Origin: Tichowtungia aerotolerans
GTDB lineage: Bacteria; Verrucomicrobiota; Kiritimatiellia; Kiritimatiellales; Tichowtungiaceae
Assembly: GCF_009905215.1 (NCBI RefSeq)
Contig: NZ_CP047593.1
Location: forward strand, 3,786,900 to 3,850,899
Direction of reading: 5' to 3'
Length of the DNA: 64,000 bases
The position numbers were made by a program, and so were the translations under genes. The notes beneath the pieces were generated by a model that saw nothing but the letters and a program-made list of their open reading frames with translations, had not been told where the DNA came from and ran no database searches. This document shows, piece by piece, positions 1-8,403 of this stretch (the stretch's first letter is position 1; the number at the start of each line of letters is the position of its first letter).

Positions 1-258
1 GCTCTCCACACCGGTGCGAATTGGCAGATCATTGGTAATCGCACCATGCTTCAGCGGATAGAGACCGGTCAGCAGAGACCCTCGCGCCGGCACGCAGACC
101 GGCGCGTTGGAAATACACTGATTAAACTGAAGACCGTCGTGTGCGAAACGGTCAAAGTTCGGCGAAATCACGTCGGCACTCCCGTAGCAGCCCAGATCGC
201 ACCAGCGATGCTGATCGGAAAACACGAAAAGAATATTCGGCTGTTTACGCAGACTCAT
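1..258 (-). CDS. Sulfatase, N-terminal part (cut by window edge)
   Basis: The first 86 residues of a family S1 (arylsulfatase-type) sulfatase are visible; the rest lies beyond position 1. The protein begins MSLRKQPNILFVFSDQHRW, with the metal-binding D/Q pair of the alkaline-phosphatase superfamily (S-D-Q). The CVPAR signature near residue 54 has its Cys converted to formylglycine in active S1 enzymes. No signal peptide is seen, so it may be cytoplasmic or use a later start. The ATG at 258 overlaps the 3' end of the upstream FAD oxidoreductase by 14 nt, so the two are co-transcribed and probably translationally coupled. The sulfated substrate cannot be read from the sequence. Confidence 0.9.
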   Translation of the reverse strand, partial: MSLRKQPNILFVFSDQHRWCDLGCYGSADVISPNFDRFAHDGLQFNQCISNAPVCVPARGSLLTGLYPLKHGAITNDLPIRTGVES

Positions 259-2683
259 TATAGGCGCGTATTTCGTAGATTTTTGCGGTCGGAGCCCCGT
301 AGGTCTGTTCGACAAGCACACGGATTTTTTTTGTTTCCAAACCTTGGAAACGGCAGATGACCCGGCGCTGATAGTTTTTCCGATCCGCAGCCACCGTATG
401 CCATTCTGAACCATCAAAACAGGATACGGCATAGCTTTTCACCAATCCCTCGATTTCCGGTGTCGCCATCTTCATCCAGCGCTGGGACAACCCGGTATCG
501 AAGGCCAGATAAACCGCATTGATTTTTTCCGGCTTCGGCAATTCGACTTCCACCCACTGGGGCCCCTCGGACAGCGGCCGGCTTTCCCAGCAGTTCGGTT
601 TACCTTCGAACGGGCGGGCAATTCCGTTGTTTACATTTTCCGGCCCGGTTTCCGGCCTCATCGAGCCTGAAGCGTTTGCTGTAGCAACAAGGGCCCGATC
701 TTCCGGATCTTCGTTCACCATCCCAATGATATACTGATCGTCTTTGAGCAACTGCTGCTGCAGTTCCTTGAGATGCCTCTTGTAAATTTCGCGCGGAGCG
801 CAGTCGTGCTTTTTACACAACGCGGCCGCCGTTCCGGCGGCCTGCCCCATGGACGAGCAGGTCACTTCCACCCGAACGGCTCCCAGCGCGATGGCGCTGA
901 AGCTTCCGTTGCGCCCTGCGAACAGGAGATTGTTTATATTCTTAGAATAAAGGCTTCGATACGGAATGTGATTGACCGGAACTCTCTTGTAGGCTGTAAA
1001 ACGCTCATATCCCATTACGCCGTCTGGATGATGCACATCCAGCGTCCACCCCGCGTAGGCGACTCGATCCTCAAACAACTCCGCATTCTCTACTTCATTC
1101 TGATTCAGAATATGATCACCCACCAGGCGGCGCGTTTCGCGCATGCCGAGTTTGGTCGGAATATCCAGCAGTTCGAAATTTGCCGCCTTTTCTTTATCAG
1201 CCCAGTGGTTTTTGAAGAAACCCCAGATTCCGGCCACAATGCGGTACAAATAATCCCGGGCCTCTTCCTGTCCGTACAAATCGTCCACATCCCCCGGATA
1301 TTCGAACCACGATGCACCGATATTGAACGCCGACTCCCCTTTTCGCTTATCCATAAACCGTTCCGGATTGGGAATTTTTACGCCCCATTTCGGCAGTGAA
1401 AACTCAACCGGTTTTTTCCGCTCAACCACATAATAAAAATACCCGTCTTTGGTTGCACCGTTGCTCAGTGTGCCGCTCATGGTTTTTTTATCGGCCTCTT
1501 CGGGAGCAAATGCTTCGTTGAACTCGCTTCGCGCTTCACGTCCGAAACGATAGTCCGCGCCCGCGTAATAACCGATCCACCCGTCGCCGGTGCAGTCAAT
1601 AAATGTTTCGCCTCGGTAAACACTGCGCTCGCCGGTAAGTGTGTTATGGGATTCCACCGACCGGATTTTGTTTCCGGTCGTGGTGACCTTGTCTGCATTC
1701 TCGTTCAGAAACAGTGTAATGTTCGGCTCATTCGCAACCACAAACTCCATGGCATAGGACACTTTGCCGTGATCCTTTCGCGGCGAATGAATGCAGCCCT
1801 CACAGCGGATTTCTTCGATAATGCCGGTTTCACGATCAAAGGTTTCGTGCCGTGCCGCGCCGTTCGGAGGAACCATCAGCTCCAGGCTGGCATTGCCGCC
1901 CAGAACCGGACGGTCATGAATCAGCGCCACCCGGCAACCGTTGCGTGCGGCGGCGATCGCCGCCGGAACACCGGCAGGGCCTCCGCCGACAACAACCACG
2001 TCAAAATTTCCGCGATCCGCAGGCAGCAGGGAAATGCCGCTCAGCCGCGCGCGCTCCTGAAGCATTGCATCGCGATCCTGCGGCGGGCGATAGGTTTCGT
2101 CACGAGTCAGGATCAGTGAGCTGACCCGGCTGAGGTGGCCGGTCAAATCCTGAAGCCGCAGCTCCGTTTTGCCGCCCGAAAGTTCATACGCTCCGCCGGA
2201 TTCCCACACCCACTGGTCCGACGCGGCCGCGCCGAATACATGGTCGGACTCTTTACCGTTCACCAGCACCTTGAACTGCCCGGGAGAATGCTCCGGCAAC
2301 CAGTTGCGCGCACGAACCCATAAATGCCAACGGCCGCTTTCGGGAATGTTGACCGTCGTCACCGCATCGTCGACCGGCGGGCCAATGAAACGGTTGGCCA
2401 GCAGATAGCCGGACGCTGCGGCCAAATCGGTGAAAAATGTATCCAGCTCCCATCCGCCGTACGAATCGAACTGTCCGGCATCAATCCAAAGAAACCCGGG
2501 AACCGCTTCTTGAACGGGACGTTTCGGCGCCCGAAACGGCTTAAGGCGACGCATGGGGTTTTCGATTTCCTGAAGCGGGAGCCTGTTTAACTCGAAGCTG
2601 AACCCGTTGTTTGCAAATGAAACGGCAAGACCGGTCGCGCCGGCAACTTTCATAAAATCACGTCTGGATGGATTTATATTCAT
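245..2683 (-). CDS. Tat-exported FAD-dependent oxidoreductase with sugar-binding-like flanks
   Basis: This 812-residue protein starts with a twin-arginine signal (PSRRDFMKVAGATG), implying export of a folded, cofactor-loaded enzyme. Residues about 60-200 form a beta-rich region resembling a carbohydrate-binding module. A Rossmann FAD motif (VVVVGGGPAGVPAAIAAAR) follows near residue 230, and the core resembles the FAD_oxidored family. The last 120 residues resemble an F5/8 (discoidin) domain. I take the ATG at 2683, which has AGGA upstream, rather than the TTG at 2692. The gene lies between two sulfatases in one operon, so a role in oxidising a polysaccharide-derived sugar is inferred. A close paralogue sits at 18688-21498. 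The real substrate is unknown. Confidence 0.88.
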   Translation of the reverse strand: MNINPSRRDFMKVAGATGLAVSFANNGFSFELNRLPLQEIENPMRRLKPFRAPKRPVQEAVPGFLWIDAGQFDSYGGWELDTFFTDLAAASGYLLANRFIGPPVDDAVTTVNIPESGRWHLWVRARNWLPEHSPGQFKVLVNGKESDHVFGAAASDQWVWESGGAYELSGGKTELRLQDLTGHLSRVSSLILTRDETYRPPQDRDAMLQERARLSGISLLPADRGNFDVVVVGGGPAGVPAAIAAARNGCRVALIHDRPVLGGNASLELMVPPNGAARHETFDRETGIIEEIRCEGCIHSPRKDHGKVSYAMEFVVANEPNITLFLNENADKVTTTGNKIRSVESHNTLTGERSVYRGETFIDCTGDGWIGYYAGADYRFGREARSEFNEAFAPEEADKKTMSGTLSNGATKDGYFYYVVERKKPVEFSLPKWGVKIPNPERFMDKRKGESAFNIGASWFEYPGDVDDLYGQEEARDYLYRIVAGIWGFFKNHWADKEKAANFELLDIPTKLGMRETRRLVGDHILNQNEVENAELFEDRVAYAGWTLDVHHPDGVMGYERFTAYKRVPVNHIPYRSLYSKNINNLLFAGRNGSFSAIALGAVRVEVTCSSMGQAAGTAAALCKKHDCAPREIYKRHLKELQQQLLKDDQYIIGMVNEDPEDRALVATANASGSMRPETGPENVNNGIARPFEGKPNCWESRPLSEGPQWVEVELPKPEKINAVYLAFDTGLSQRWMKMATPEIEGLVKSYAVSCFDGSEWHTVAADRKNYQRRVICRFQGLETKKIRVLVEQTYGAPTAKIYEIRAYNESA
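335..349. repeat. TTCCA-N5-TGGAA palindrome
   Basis: Exact copy inside the 3' part of the FAD oxidoreductase gene. Arms extend to GTTTCCA/TGGAAAC (333-351). It encodes part of FQGLE. Confidence 0.75.
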
Positions 2684-2695
2684 ACTGTGCAATTC

Positions 2696-4168
2696 CTAAT
2701 TATTTCTCAAAGCACCATAATTCACTGACTCATCTTCAACACACCGTCGAGGATCGTCATCCTGCTTTCGTTCCCATGAATCAAAAGGAGCATTGAACGA
2801 TCCCTTCCGCCAGAAAACATCCGGATTGTATTCGGGGTTGGACGTCGGCATCTGGGCGCCGATTGCCGCCAAATGCTCATGAAGCCATGCCTGCAACTGC
2901 TGAGCCCGCTCCGGCATTGCGGATGCAAGATTTTCGGCCTCTTCCGGATCATCTTTCAAATTGAACAGCTCAACTTTGCCGTCTTCGTAATGCTCAACCA
3001 GCTTCCAGTTGTTGCAGCGAATTGCGCCGTGCGGCGGCAGAGTCTGATAATGAGGATAGTGCCAGTACAAAGCATTCCGTTTTAAGGTTCCGGAGCCGGA
3101 TAACAATGGTTCAAGGCAAAGTCCGTCCAGATGCTGTTTTGGCAGTAATGGCAGGCCGACCATCTGCAGAAAAGTCGGATAGAGGTCGGTGCTGATGACC
3201 GGGACATCACATTCCGAGCCGACCGAAGTAACGCCGGGCCACCTGACAATCAGCGGCACGCGAATGCCGCCTTCGTACATCTGAGATTTTCCGCCGCGGT
3301 GCGGCAGATTGCAGGTGGCGGTTATTGTTTTTTTCTGATCCTTGTCATAGACATTCATCAGGCCGCCGTTGTCCGAGAAAAAGACCACAGCAGTATTTTC
3401 GTCAAGATTCAGCTCTTTGAGTTTTGAAAGGACGCGTCCGACACTCCAGTCCATGCGCTCAACCATCGCGGCGTAAACCGGATTGTTCTGTCCCGAAGAG
3501 CCCGAGGTTTTTTTCCGATATTTGTCGATCAGATCTTCATTTTCATACAGCGGCACATGAACGGTTCCGTGCGATAAAGTCAGAAGAAACGGTCGATCTT
3601 TATTTTTCTCAATAAAGCGTTCGGCCGCTTCCGTATATTTGTGAACAAACCACGGGTCGTCTCCGGCCTTGCTGTGATCTTTCATCCAAGGCGTTACGGT
3701 TTCAAACCCGTGGTTTTCCGGGCCAAAAACCGGCGACACATGCCATTTTCCGATATGGCAGGTTGAAAACCCCGCATCTCGCAACGCTTCGGCATAGGTG
3801 GTTTCGGTCAGACGCAGATATTTGATCCAGTCCTGCGGAGCTTTAAGTTTGGCATTCGGACATTCCTGCCCCGGAATGTAGGCGGTCAGATGCAGACGGG
3901 CCGGGTAACGGCCGGTCAGAATGCTGGCGCGGGTCGGCGAACAGACTGCATGCGCGGCATACGCTTCAGTAAATCGCATGCCTTCTGCCGCCAACCGGTC
4001 GCAGTTCGGAGTTTCATAATAATCACTTCCATAACACCCCAGGTCTCTGATTCCCAAATCATCGACCAGAATAAAAACGATGTTACGTACGGCCGGACCA
4101 CCGTCAGAAAGCTGGGCGCAACCGGCCAACAAACCAAAGACTGCTGTAAATACATTCCGCTGCTTCAT
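2696..4168 (-). CDS. Sulfatase, family S1, predicted lipoprotein
   Basis: This 490-residue S1 sulfatase begins with a hydrophobic signal ending in a lipobox (LLAGC), so it is probably anchored to a membrane. The metal-binding DDLG segment comes near residue 36, and the formylglycine signature CSPTR near residue 76. A further conserved HIGKWH motif and an FFSDNGG motif mark a full-length enzyme. An ATG at 4183 would overlap the upstream stop as ATGA, but AAAGGA lies just before the ATG at 4168, so I prefer 4168. Three nucleotides or so separate its stop region from the oxidoreductase gene. It removes sulfate esters from glycans by family knowledge; the position-specificity is unknown. Confidence 0.93.
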   Translation of the reverse strand: MKQRNVFTAVFGLLAGCAQLSDGGPAVRNIVFILVDDLGIRDLGCYGSDYYETPNCDRLAAEGMRFTEAYAAHAVCSPTRASILTGRYPARLHLTAYIPGQECPNAKLKAPQDWIKYLRLTETTYAEALRDAGFSTCHIGKWHVSPVFGPENHGFETVTPWMKDHSKAGDDPWFVHKYTEAAERFIEKNKDRPFLLTLSHGTVHVPLYENEDLIDKYRKKTSGSSGQNNPVYAAMVERMDWSVGRVLSKLKELNLDENTAVVFFSDNGGLMNVYDKDQKKTITATCNLPHRGGKSQMYEGGIRVPLIVRWPGVTSVGSECDVPVISTDLYPTFLQMVGLPLLPKQHLDGLCLEPLLSGSGTLKRNALYWHYPHYQTLPPHGAIRCNNWKLVEHYEDGKVELFNLKDDPEEAENLASAMPERAQQLQAWLHEHLAAIGAQMPTSNPEYNPDVFWRKGSFNAPFDSWERKQDDDPRRCVEDESVNYGALRNN

Positions 4169-4179
4169 TCTGAATCCTT

Positions 4180-5805
4180 TCATTCGGCAGCCGAAATCTC
4201 TTCGTTGTTCTTCAATTCAAGTCCTTCAGTATACTCCATGCGGATTGCCGGGAACTGATATCCGTAAAACCGGTTATTTTCGATTGAGATATTGCGGACC
4301 GGATTGCCGTCAACCTGCACTCCGGCACGGGTATGAATCCGGGACTGAATGGCAGGCTGCCGGGATGCCGACTTTGCAAAAAACCGGTTGTTCCGGATGA
4401 CAACATCATGCGCAATCGGCCCTTCTGCCCAGCGACTGGTCTCATAATTCATGACGATGCCCCAACCTTCGCGAACCCTGAAGGTATTGTTTTCAATCAG
4501 CCCGCCATGCGCACTCACCAGAATGCCGCGGCCGCGATAATCCCTAAACTCGCAGTTGCGGATCATAAACTGGTCGGCAGACTCAGAAAGATTATAAAAA
4601 TTCACAGCCACAATCGGATCCCCGTGTTCATTCACCCCGGCGGCACCTTCGGTGTTGAACGGTGCGAACTCTCGATCCATCGACAGCAGCCAATTGCGCC
4701 CCCGATCTTCGACCTTTTGAATCGCAGCCGTTCCGATGATGCCGGCAGACGCAGAATCCACCGCCACCACCCGGTCCCCGGGGCGCACACTGTAGGTATG
4801 TTTTTTGACCAGCACCTGATTCGATGCGGGCTGAGACTGAACCGACATGGCGGAACTGTGTACATTGATTCCATCATCGGCCATTCCTTCAAACGTGCAC
4901 CCGTCAATCAGGACATGTCCACGTGAACCACGCATGTGAATCCCGTCGGCATCGGTCGAAAAAATCCGGTCCTCTTTGACTTTCACATGACAGTTGCGAA
5001 TCGTGTGATGGCTGGTTTGATGAGGATAAAAAGCCAGACCCGGTGATGCATAAATGGTGATATTCTCCCACAGGACTTCATCGCATTTTTTTGCAGCCAC
5101 AGCCTGCGCATAGTTGCGGGCCATATGAATATAACGCTCTCCGAACTTCAGGCCAGCGCGCTCCAAGGAAGCATCATAGCGGCTTTCCTTCGCATAGAAC
5201 CTCCAGATTCGATCTCCCGTTCGCTCCCATTTTTCTGAAAAAAGAGCACCCGGCCCGTATTGCCGCCCACCGTCTGCTGCATCACGGATCGCCAATCCCC
5301 ACTTGGCCATGGCCCGATCGAAACAGGGATGATCGGGTTCGAGAAAACCCTCATCAACTTTCAGATCAAACCAGTTTTCAGACAGACTCACAGCATGAAT
5401 CCGGCCTTGAGCATATGGCAGCGGGTCGTAATCGATTTTAAAATTTTTAATTTCGATGTTTTGGCAATCCTCTGTGCAGATTGCTCCAATTTCCGGATGG
5501 GTAATCAGCAGCGTCGCGCCCTGCCCGTTCAAAACCAAATTGGTTGCATTACGAATATGAACGGCATATTTGGACTGCATCCCCTCTCCATCCGGCAAGC
5601 CCATACGATAAACCGTACCCGGCTCAAACAGAATTTCGGCTGTACCACCGAAAGTCTGAGCTGCAGCAAGAGCTGATGTCACCGCGACCGCCGGGTCCGA
5701 TCCGAAATCCTGTACATAAAACTGTTCCGAAGGAATCGGCTCTGCTGCGACAGCCTGCAAACAACTGGCCGCCAGCGCAAGCCCGCTAAACCAAAACCGC
5801 TTCAT
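4180..5805 (-). CDS. Secreted right-handed parallel beta-helix protein
   Basis: The 541-residue product has a signal peptide (MKRFWFSGLALAASCLQAVAA) followed by a pectate-lyase-like N-terminal region. Repeated coils then follow, with Asn and Gly turns and phrases such as NIEIKNFKIDYD, HTIRNCHVKV and ALIDGCTFEGMADDGINVH-type rungs, the usual look of the right-handed parallel beta-helix (PbH1 repeats). Such proteins are often polysaccharide lyases or glycosidases (GH28-, GH110- or GH120-like). The longer ORF from 5919 would overlap the upstream gene by 134 nt and lacks a signal peptide, so the start at 5805 is chosen. It is the fourth gene of the sulfatase operon. The exact CAZy family cannot be assigned by eye. 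Confidence 0.85.
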   Translation of the reverse strand: MKRFWFSGLALAASCLQAVAAEPIPSEQFYVQDFGSDPAVAVTSALAAAQTFGGTAEILFEPGTVYRMGLPDGEGMQSKYAVHIRNATNLVLNGQGATLLITHPEIGAICTEDCQNIEIKNFKIDYDPLPYAQGRIHAVSLSENWFDLKVDEGFLEPDHPCFDRAMAKWGLAIRDAADGGRQYGPGALFSEKWERTGDRIWRFYAKESRYDASLERAGLKFGERYIHMARNYAQAVAAKKCDEVLWENITIYASPGLAFYPHQTSHHTIRNCHVKVKEDRIFSTDADGIHMRGSRGHVLIDGCTFEGMADDGINVHSSAMSVQSQPASNQVLVKKHTYSVRPGDRVVAVDSASAGIIGTAAIQKVEDRGRNWLLSMDREFAPFNTEGAAGVNEHGDPIVAVNFYNLSESADQFMIRNCEFRDYRGRGILVSAHGGLIENNTFRVREGWGIVMNYETSRWAEGPIAHDVVIRNNRFFAKSASRQPAIQSRIHTRAGVQVDGNPVRNISIENNRFYGYQFPAIRMEYTEGLELKNNEEISAAE

Positions 5806-6979
5806 TGAAAACCCTTTTTTCTGTTGCCCCGAATACATCCCGAATCGCTTCGAGGTAACCATAGCCGTTTTTTTCATCCGGCTCAATATAACTGCCTTCG
5901 GTCCATTCATTCCATGCATTGATACTGATAAACGGATTCGGTAAATCCATCTGTTCCATCTGGGTACGAATTTTCTGTGCAGCCTTTTTAAATGCCTCCG
6001 GGCTGTTCCCGGTTACAACCGGCGTAAACGGATATCCGCGATGCAAATAACGGTCTGACTGCACGGTACGCGGACTGGGATCCCACCCCATGGTCAGGTT
6101 TGGATAGTATGGAACCGGGCAACTCTGCTTCGCCTTGTCCCAATACTCAAAATACTGCTTCTCAATCACCGAGTAATCATTGACCGGAAAGTCCGGCAGA
6201 TTGGCATGGTGAATCCAGACATACGAATTCACACTGTCGAATCCCAGCGCCTGAATCAGGTCATAAGGATCTGAAGCAGATGTTTCTCCCGGAAGAATCG
6301 GATTGTTCCAGACAATCGCATTTAAATGAAGATCCGGAAACCCGGCATCTTTGACCGCAATTCTAAAGCGATCCAGGCACCGTCTGGTTTCTCCAACACT
6401 GCCGAAGCCAGCCATCAGTTTTGTTAACTCATAAATTGAAAAATACGGGCAGCCATCCATCAGCCAGTAGGACGGGTGCTTAAAATAGGTCTCAATGCAA
6501 TGCTCAATGATTCGATCGAATGTCTCCGGTGTTACCGCCCCCGGATAAAGAAGTTTGGCAGAACTCTCCACATCGGCGGTTTCTATTTTGGCCGGATGAA
6601 TATCAATCCAGTCATGGTTGGCCCACATGATTGCAAACTTCATGCGATCATTATTGGAGGCGTTCAGGAACCCATCCTCTAAAGCGCGCTGAAGAAACGG
6701 TCCGTCGTTATACCAGTACCAATCAAAAATAAATGTATTCACACCATAATCAGCGGCCGCATCAATACGCAAAGCCATAGACTCCGGGTTTGCTTCATCG
6801 TCAAAGCCCCACAGCGGGACCTTGGGCTGCTCATGTCCGGGAAACCGCGGCTCGGCACGTTTAACCAAATCCCACTCGCTCCAGCCGGGACCATGCAGTG
6901 TTTCATTCCGGGCATCCCGGTGATAATTCGGAAAATAATATACAGCTACATCCATACCAACCAACTCTTCTGAATTCAT
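5786..6979 (-). CDS. WbsX/GH99-like glycan-active protein
   Basis: This 397-residue protein opens with the characteristic AVYYFPNYHRD and GWSEWDLVKRAEPRFPGH segments, followed by GVNTFIFDWYWYNDGPFLQRAL. These mark the WbsX family, related to GH99 endo-mannosidases. An NAWNEWTEGSYIEPD motif near the C-terminus contains candidate acidic catalytic residues. There is no signal peptide, so it may act in the cytoplasm. The ATG at 6979 overlaps the TGA of the upstream sulfatase (ATGA), evidence for translational coupling; the longer reading from 7030 is less likely. In PVC sulfatase loci such proteins often accompany glycan hydrolases; hydrolytic activity is inferred. Confidence 0.88.
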   Translation of the reverse strand: MNSEELVGMDVAVYYFPNYHRDARNETLHGPGWSEWDLVKRAEPRFPGHEQPKVPLWGFDDEANPESMALRIDAAADYGVNTFIFDWYWYNDGPFLQRALEDGFLNASNNDRMKFAIMWANHDWIDIHPAKIETADVESSAKLLYPGAVTPETFDRIIEHCIETYFKHPSYWLMDGCPYFSIYELTKLMAGFGSVGETRRCLDRFRIAVKDAGFPDLHLNAIVWNNPILPGETSASDPYDLIQALGFDSVNSYVWIHHANLPDFPVNDYSVIEKQYFEYWDKAKQSCPVPYYPNLTMGWDPSPRTVQSDRYLHRGYPFTPVVTGNSPEAFKKAAQKIRTQMEQMDLPNPFISINAWNEWTEGSYIEPDEKNGYGYLEAIRDVFGATEKRVFNEAVLV

Positions 6980-8322
6980 TCTTTCCAATCCCACGATACT
7001 GGCTCCGTGGTTTCGTTCCATTGTTTCCATTTGCCATGCAACTGATCCACCAGTTCAGGATATTGCATCGCCAGATTTTCAGATTCCGATGGATCTCGAG
7101 ACAGGTTATAGAGCAGTCGTTCTCCCTCTTTGCGCCCCATCAGCATCCAGTCTCCATGACGAACTCCCCATGAATCATTCCATGCAAACTGTTTATAAAA
7201 CAAAAACTCATGCGGTGCTCCGGAAGCCTCGGAAGTCAAAAAAGGAATCAGGTTAACACCGTCTAAAGAGGAAACATCAGGATTCTGCCCAGCCAAGACA
7301 ACTATCGTTGCTGCCACATCCAACGTGCTGACCGGATCCTCGTATATTTTCCCGACCGGTAGTTTTTCGGGCCACTGGACCAGGTACGGGGTCCGGATTC
7401 CGCCTTCCCAAAGACTTCCTTTATAGCCCTTGAACGGAGCGTTGCTGCCGCCATCATGACTGCTTGCGCCGTTGTCACTGATGAAAAACAGCAGCGTATT
7501 TCCCCAAACCCCTTGCTCTTTCAGCTCATCCAATATCCGACCTACCGCATCATCCAGAGCAACAACAAGCGCTGCATATTCACGGCGTTTTTTATCTTTG
7601 ATATGCGCCACCCGGCTAACATGCCGTTCCCGATATAAAATCGGCACATGCGGAGCTGTAAATGGAGCATACAGAAAGAACGGTTTGTTTTTATTGCGTT
7701 GAATAAAACCTGTGCACTCTCTCGCAAACGCTTCTGTTATATAATCAGAATCTTTCTCTATAAAAATCTCATCATTGCGGTGAATATCGGTCGGATCGCC
7801 CAGCCCCAGATATTTTGAGGCCCAGTCAAATGGAGGAAAATACCAGCTGGTTCCGTTCAATACTCCGTAAAAGTAATCCACATCCCGTTCCCATGGACAA
7901 TATCCCTCACCGCGTCCCATGTGCCATTTCCCGACAACACCTGTCCGATATCCAGCCTTTTTCAGGCGGCTGAAAATCATTACCTCACTCAAGGGTGTTC
8001 CGAATTCAAAAGATCTTTTGATGGGGAAATTAAACTCAAAGCCGAATTTCTGCTGATATCGACCGGTCAGAAGACCGGCTCGACTGGGTCCACACTGGAG
8101 CGCTGTTACATATCCCTGCTTGCAAAGAACTCCGTTATCGGCAATTGAATCAATATACGGTGTTGGAATAGTTGAGCCCCCGTAAGCCCCAACATCTCCA
8201 ATCCCCAAATCGTCTGCATAAATCAGCACAACGTTCGGTCGACCGGCTGCGAAGCCCAATGGGTTGCAAAGCACGACTCCCGCAAGCACAACCAACAAAC
8301 TGTTATTCATGATTCCAAACAT
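6976..8322 (-). CDS. Secreted sulfatase, family S1
   Basis: A full-length S1 sulfatase of 448 residues with a signal peptide (SLLVVLAGVVLCNPLGFAAG), the metal-binding LIYADDLG segment, and the formylglycine signature CGPSR near residue 77. GKWHMG and FFISDNGAS motifs follow. The ATG at 8322 lies inside a TTCCA-N5-TGGAA palindrome, with AGGGA upstream. An ATG four codons later (8310) would give the same signal peptide, so the start is uncertain by four residues. It is the first gene of the minus-strand operon that continues through WbsX-like, beta-helix, sulfatase and oxidoreductase genes. Activity requires a sulfatase-maturating enzyme, not found in this window. Confidence 0.93.
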   Translation of the reverse strand: MFGIMNNSLLVVLAGVVLCNPLGFAAGRPNVVLIYADDLGIGDVGAYGGSTIPTPYIDSIADNGVLCKQGYVTALQCGPSRAGLLTGRYQQKFGFEFNFPIKRSFEFGTPLSEVMIFSRLKKAGYRTGVVGKWHMGRGEGYCPWERDVDYFYGVLNGTSWYFPPFDWASKYLGLGDPTDIHRNDEIFIEKDSDYITEAFARECTGFIQRNKNKPFFLYAPFTAPHVPILYRERHVSRVAHIKDKKRREYAALVVALDDAVGRILDELKEQGVWGNTLLFFISDNGASSHDGGSNAPFKGYKGSLWEGGIRTPYLVQWPEKLPVGKIYEDPVSTLDVAATIVVLAGQNPDVSSLDGVNLIPFLTSEASGAPHEFLFYKQFAWNDSWGVRHGDWMLMGRKEGERLLYNLSRDPSESENLAMQYPELVDQLHGKWKQWNETTEPVSWDWKE

Positions 8323-8327
8323 TGGAA
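8313..8327. repeat. TTCCA-N5-TGGAA palindrome
   Basis: Exact copy covering the annotated ATG of the sulfatase gene; the element itself supplies ATGTTTGGAA on the minus strand. Confidence 0.75.
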
Positions 8328-8341
8328 CGTTCCCTACCCTC

Positions 8342-8392
8342 GACGACCACCATCTTTTATTCCAAAAATTTTAAAAGAAAATGGTGGTCGTC
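8342..8392. repeat. Long inverted repeat between DNRLRE gene and sulfatase operon
   Basis: A perfect 12-bp inverted repeat (GACGACCACCAT at 8342-8353 and its complement at 8381-8392) encloses an A/T-rich 27-nt loop. It lies 11 nt past the stop of the DNRLRE gene and 20 nt before the sulfatase start. On the minus strand it could be a transcription terminator or attenuator between the two units. No clear U-run follows the stem, so a protein-binding or mRNA-stabilising hairpin is equally possible. Confidence 0.6.
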
Positions 8393-8403
8393 TGAGTCTT
8401 TGC

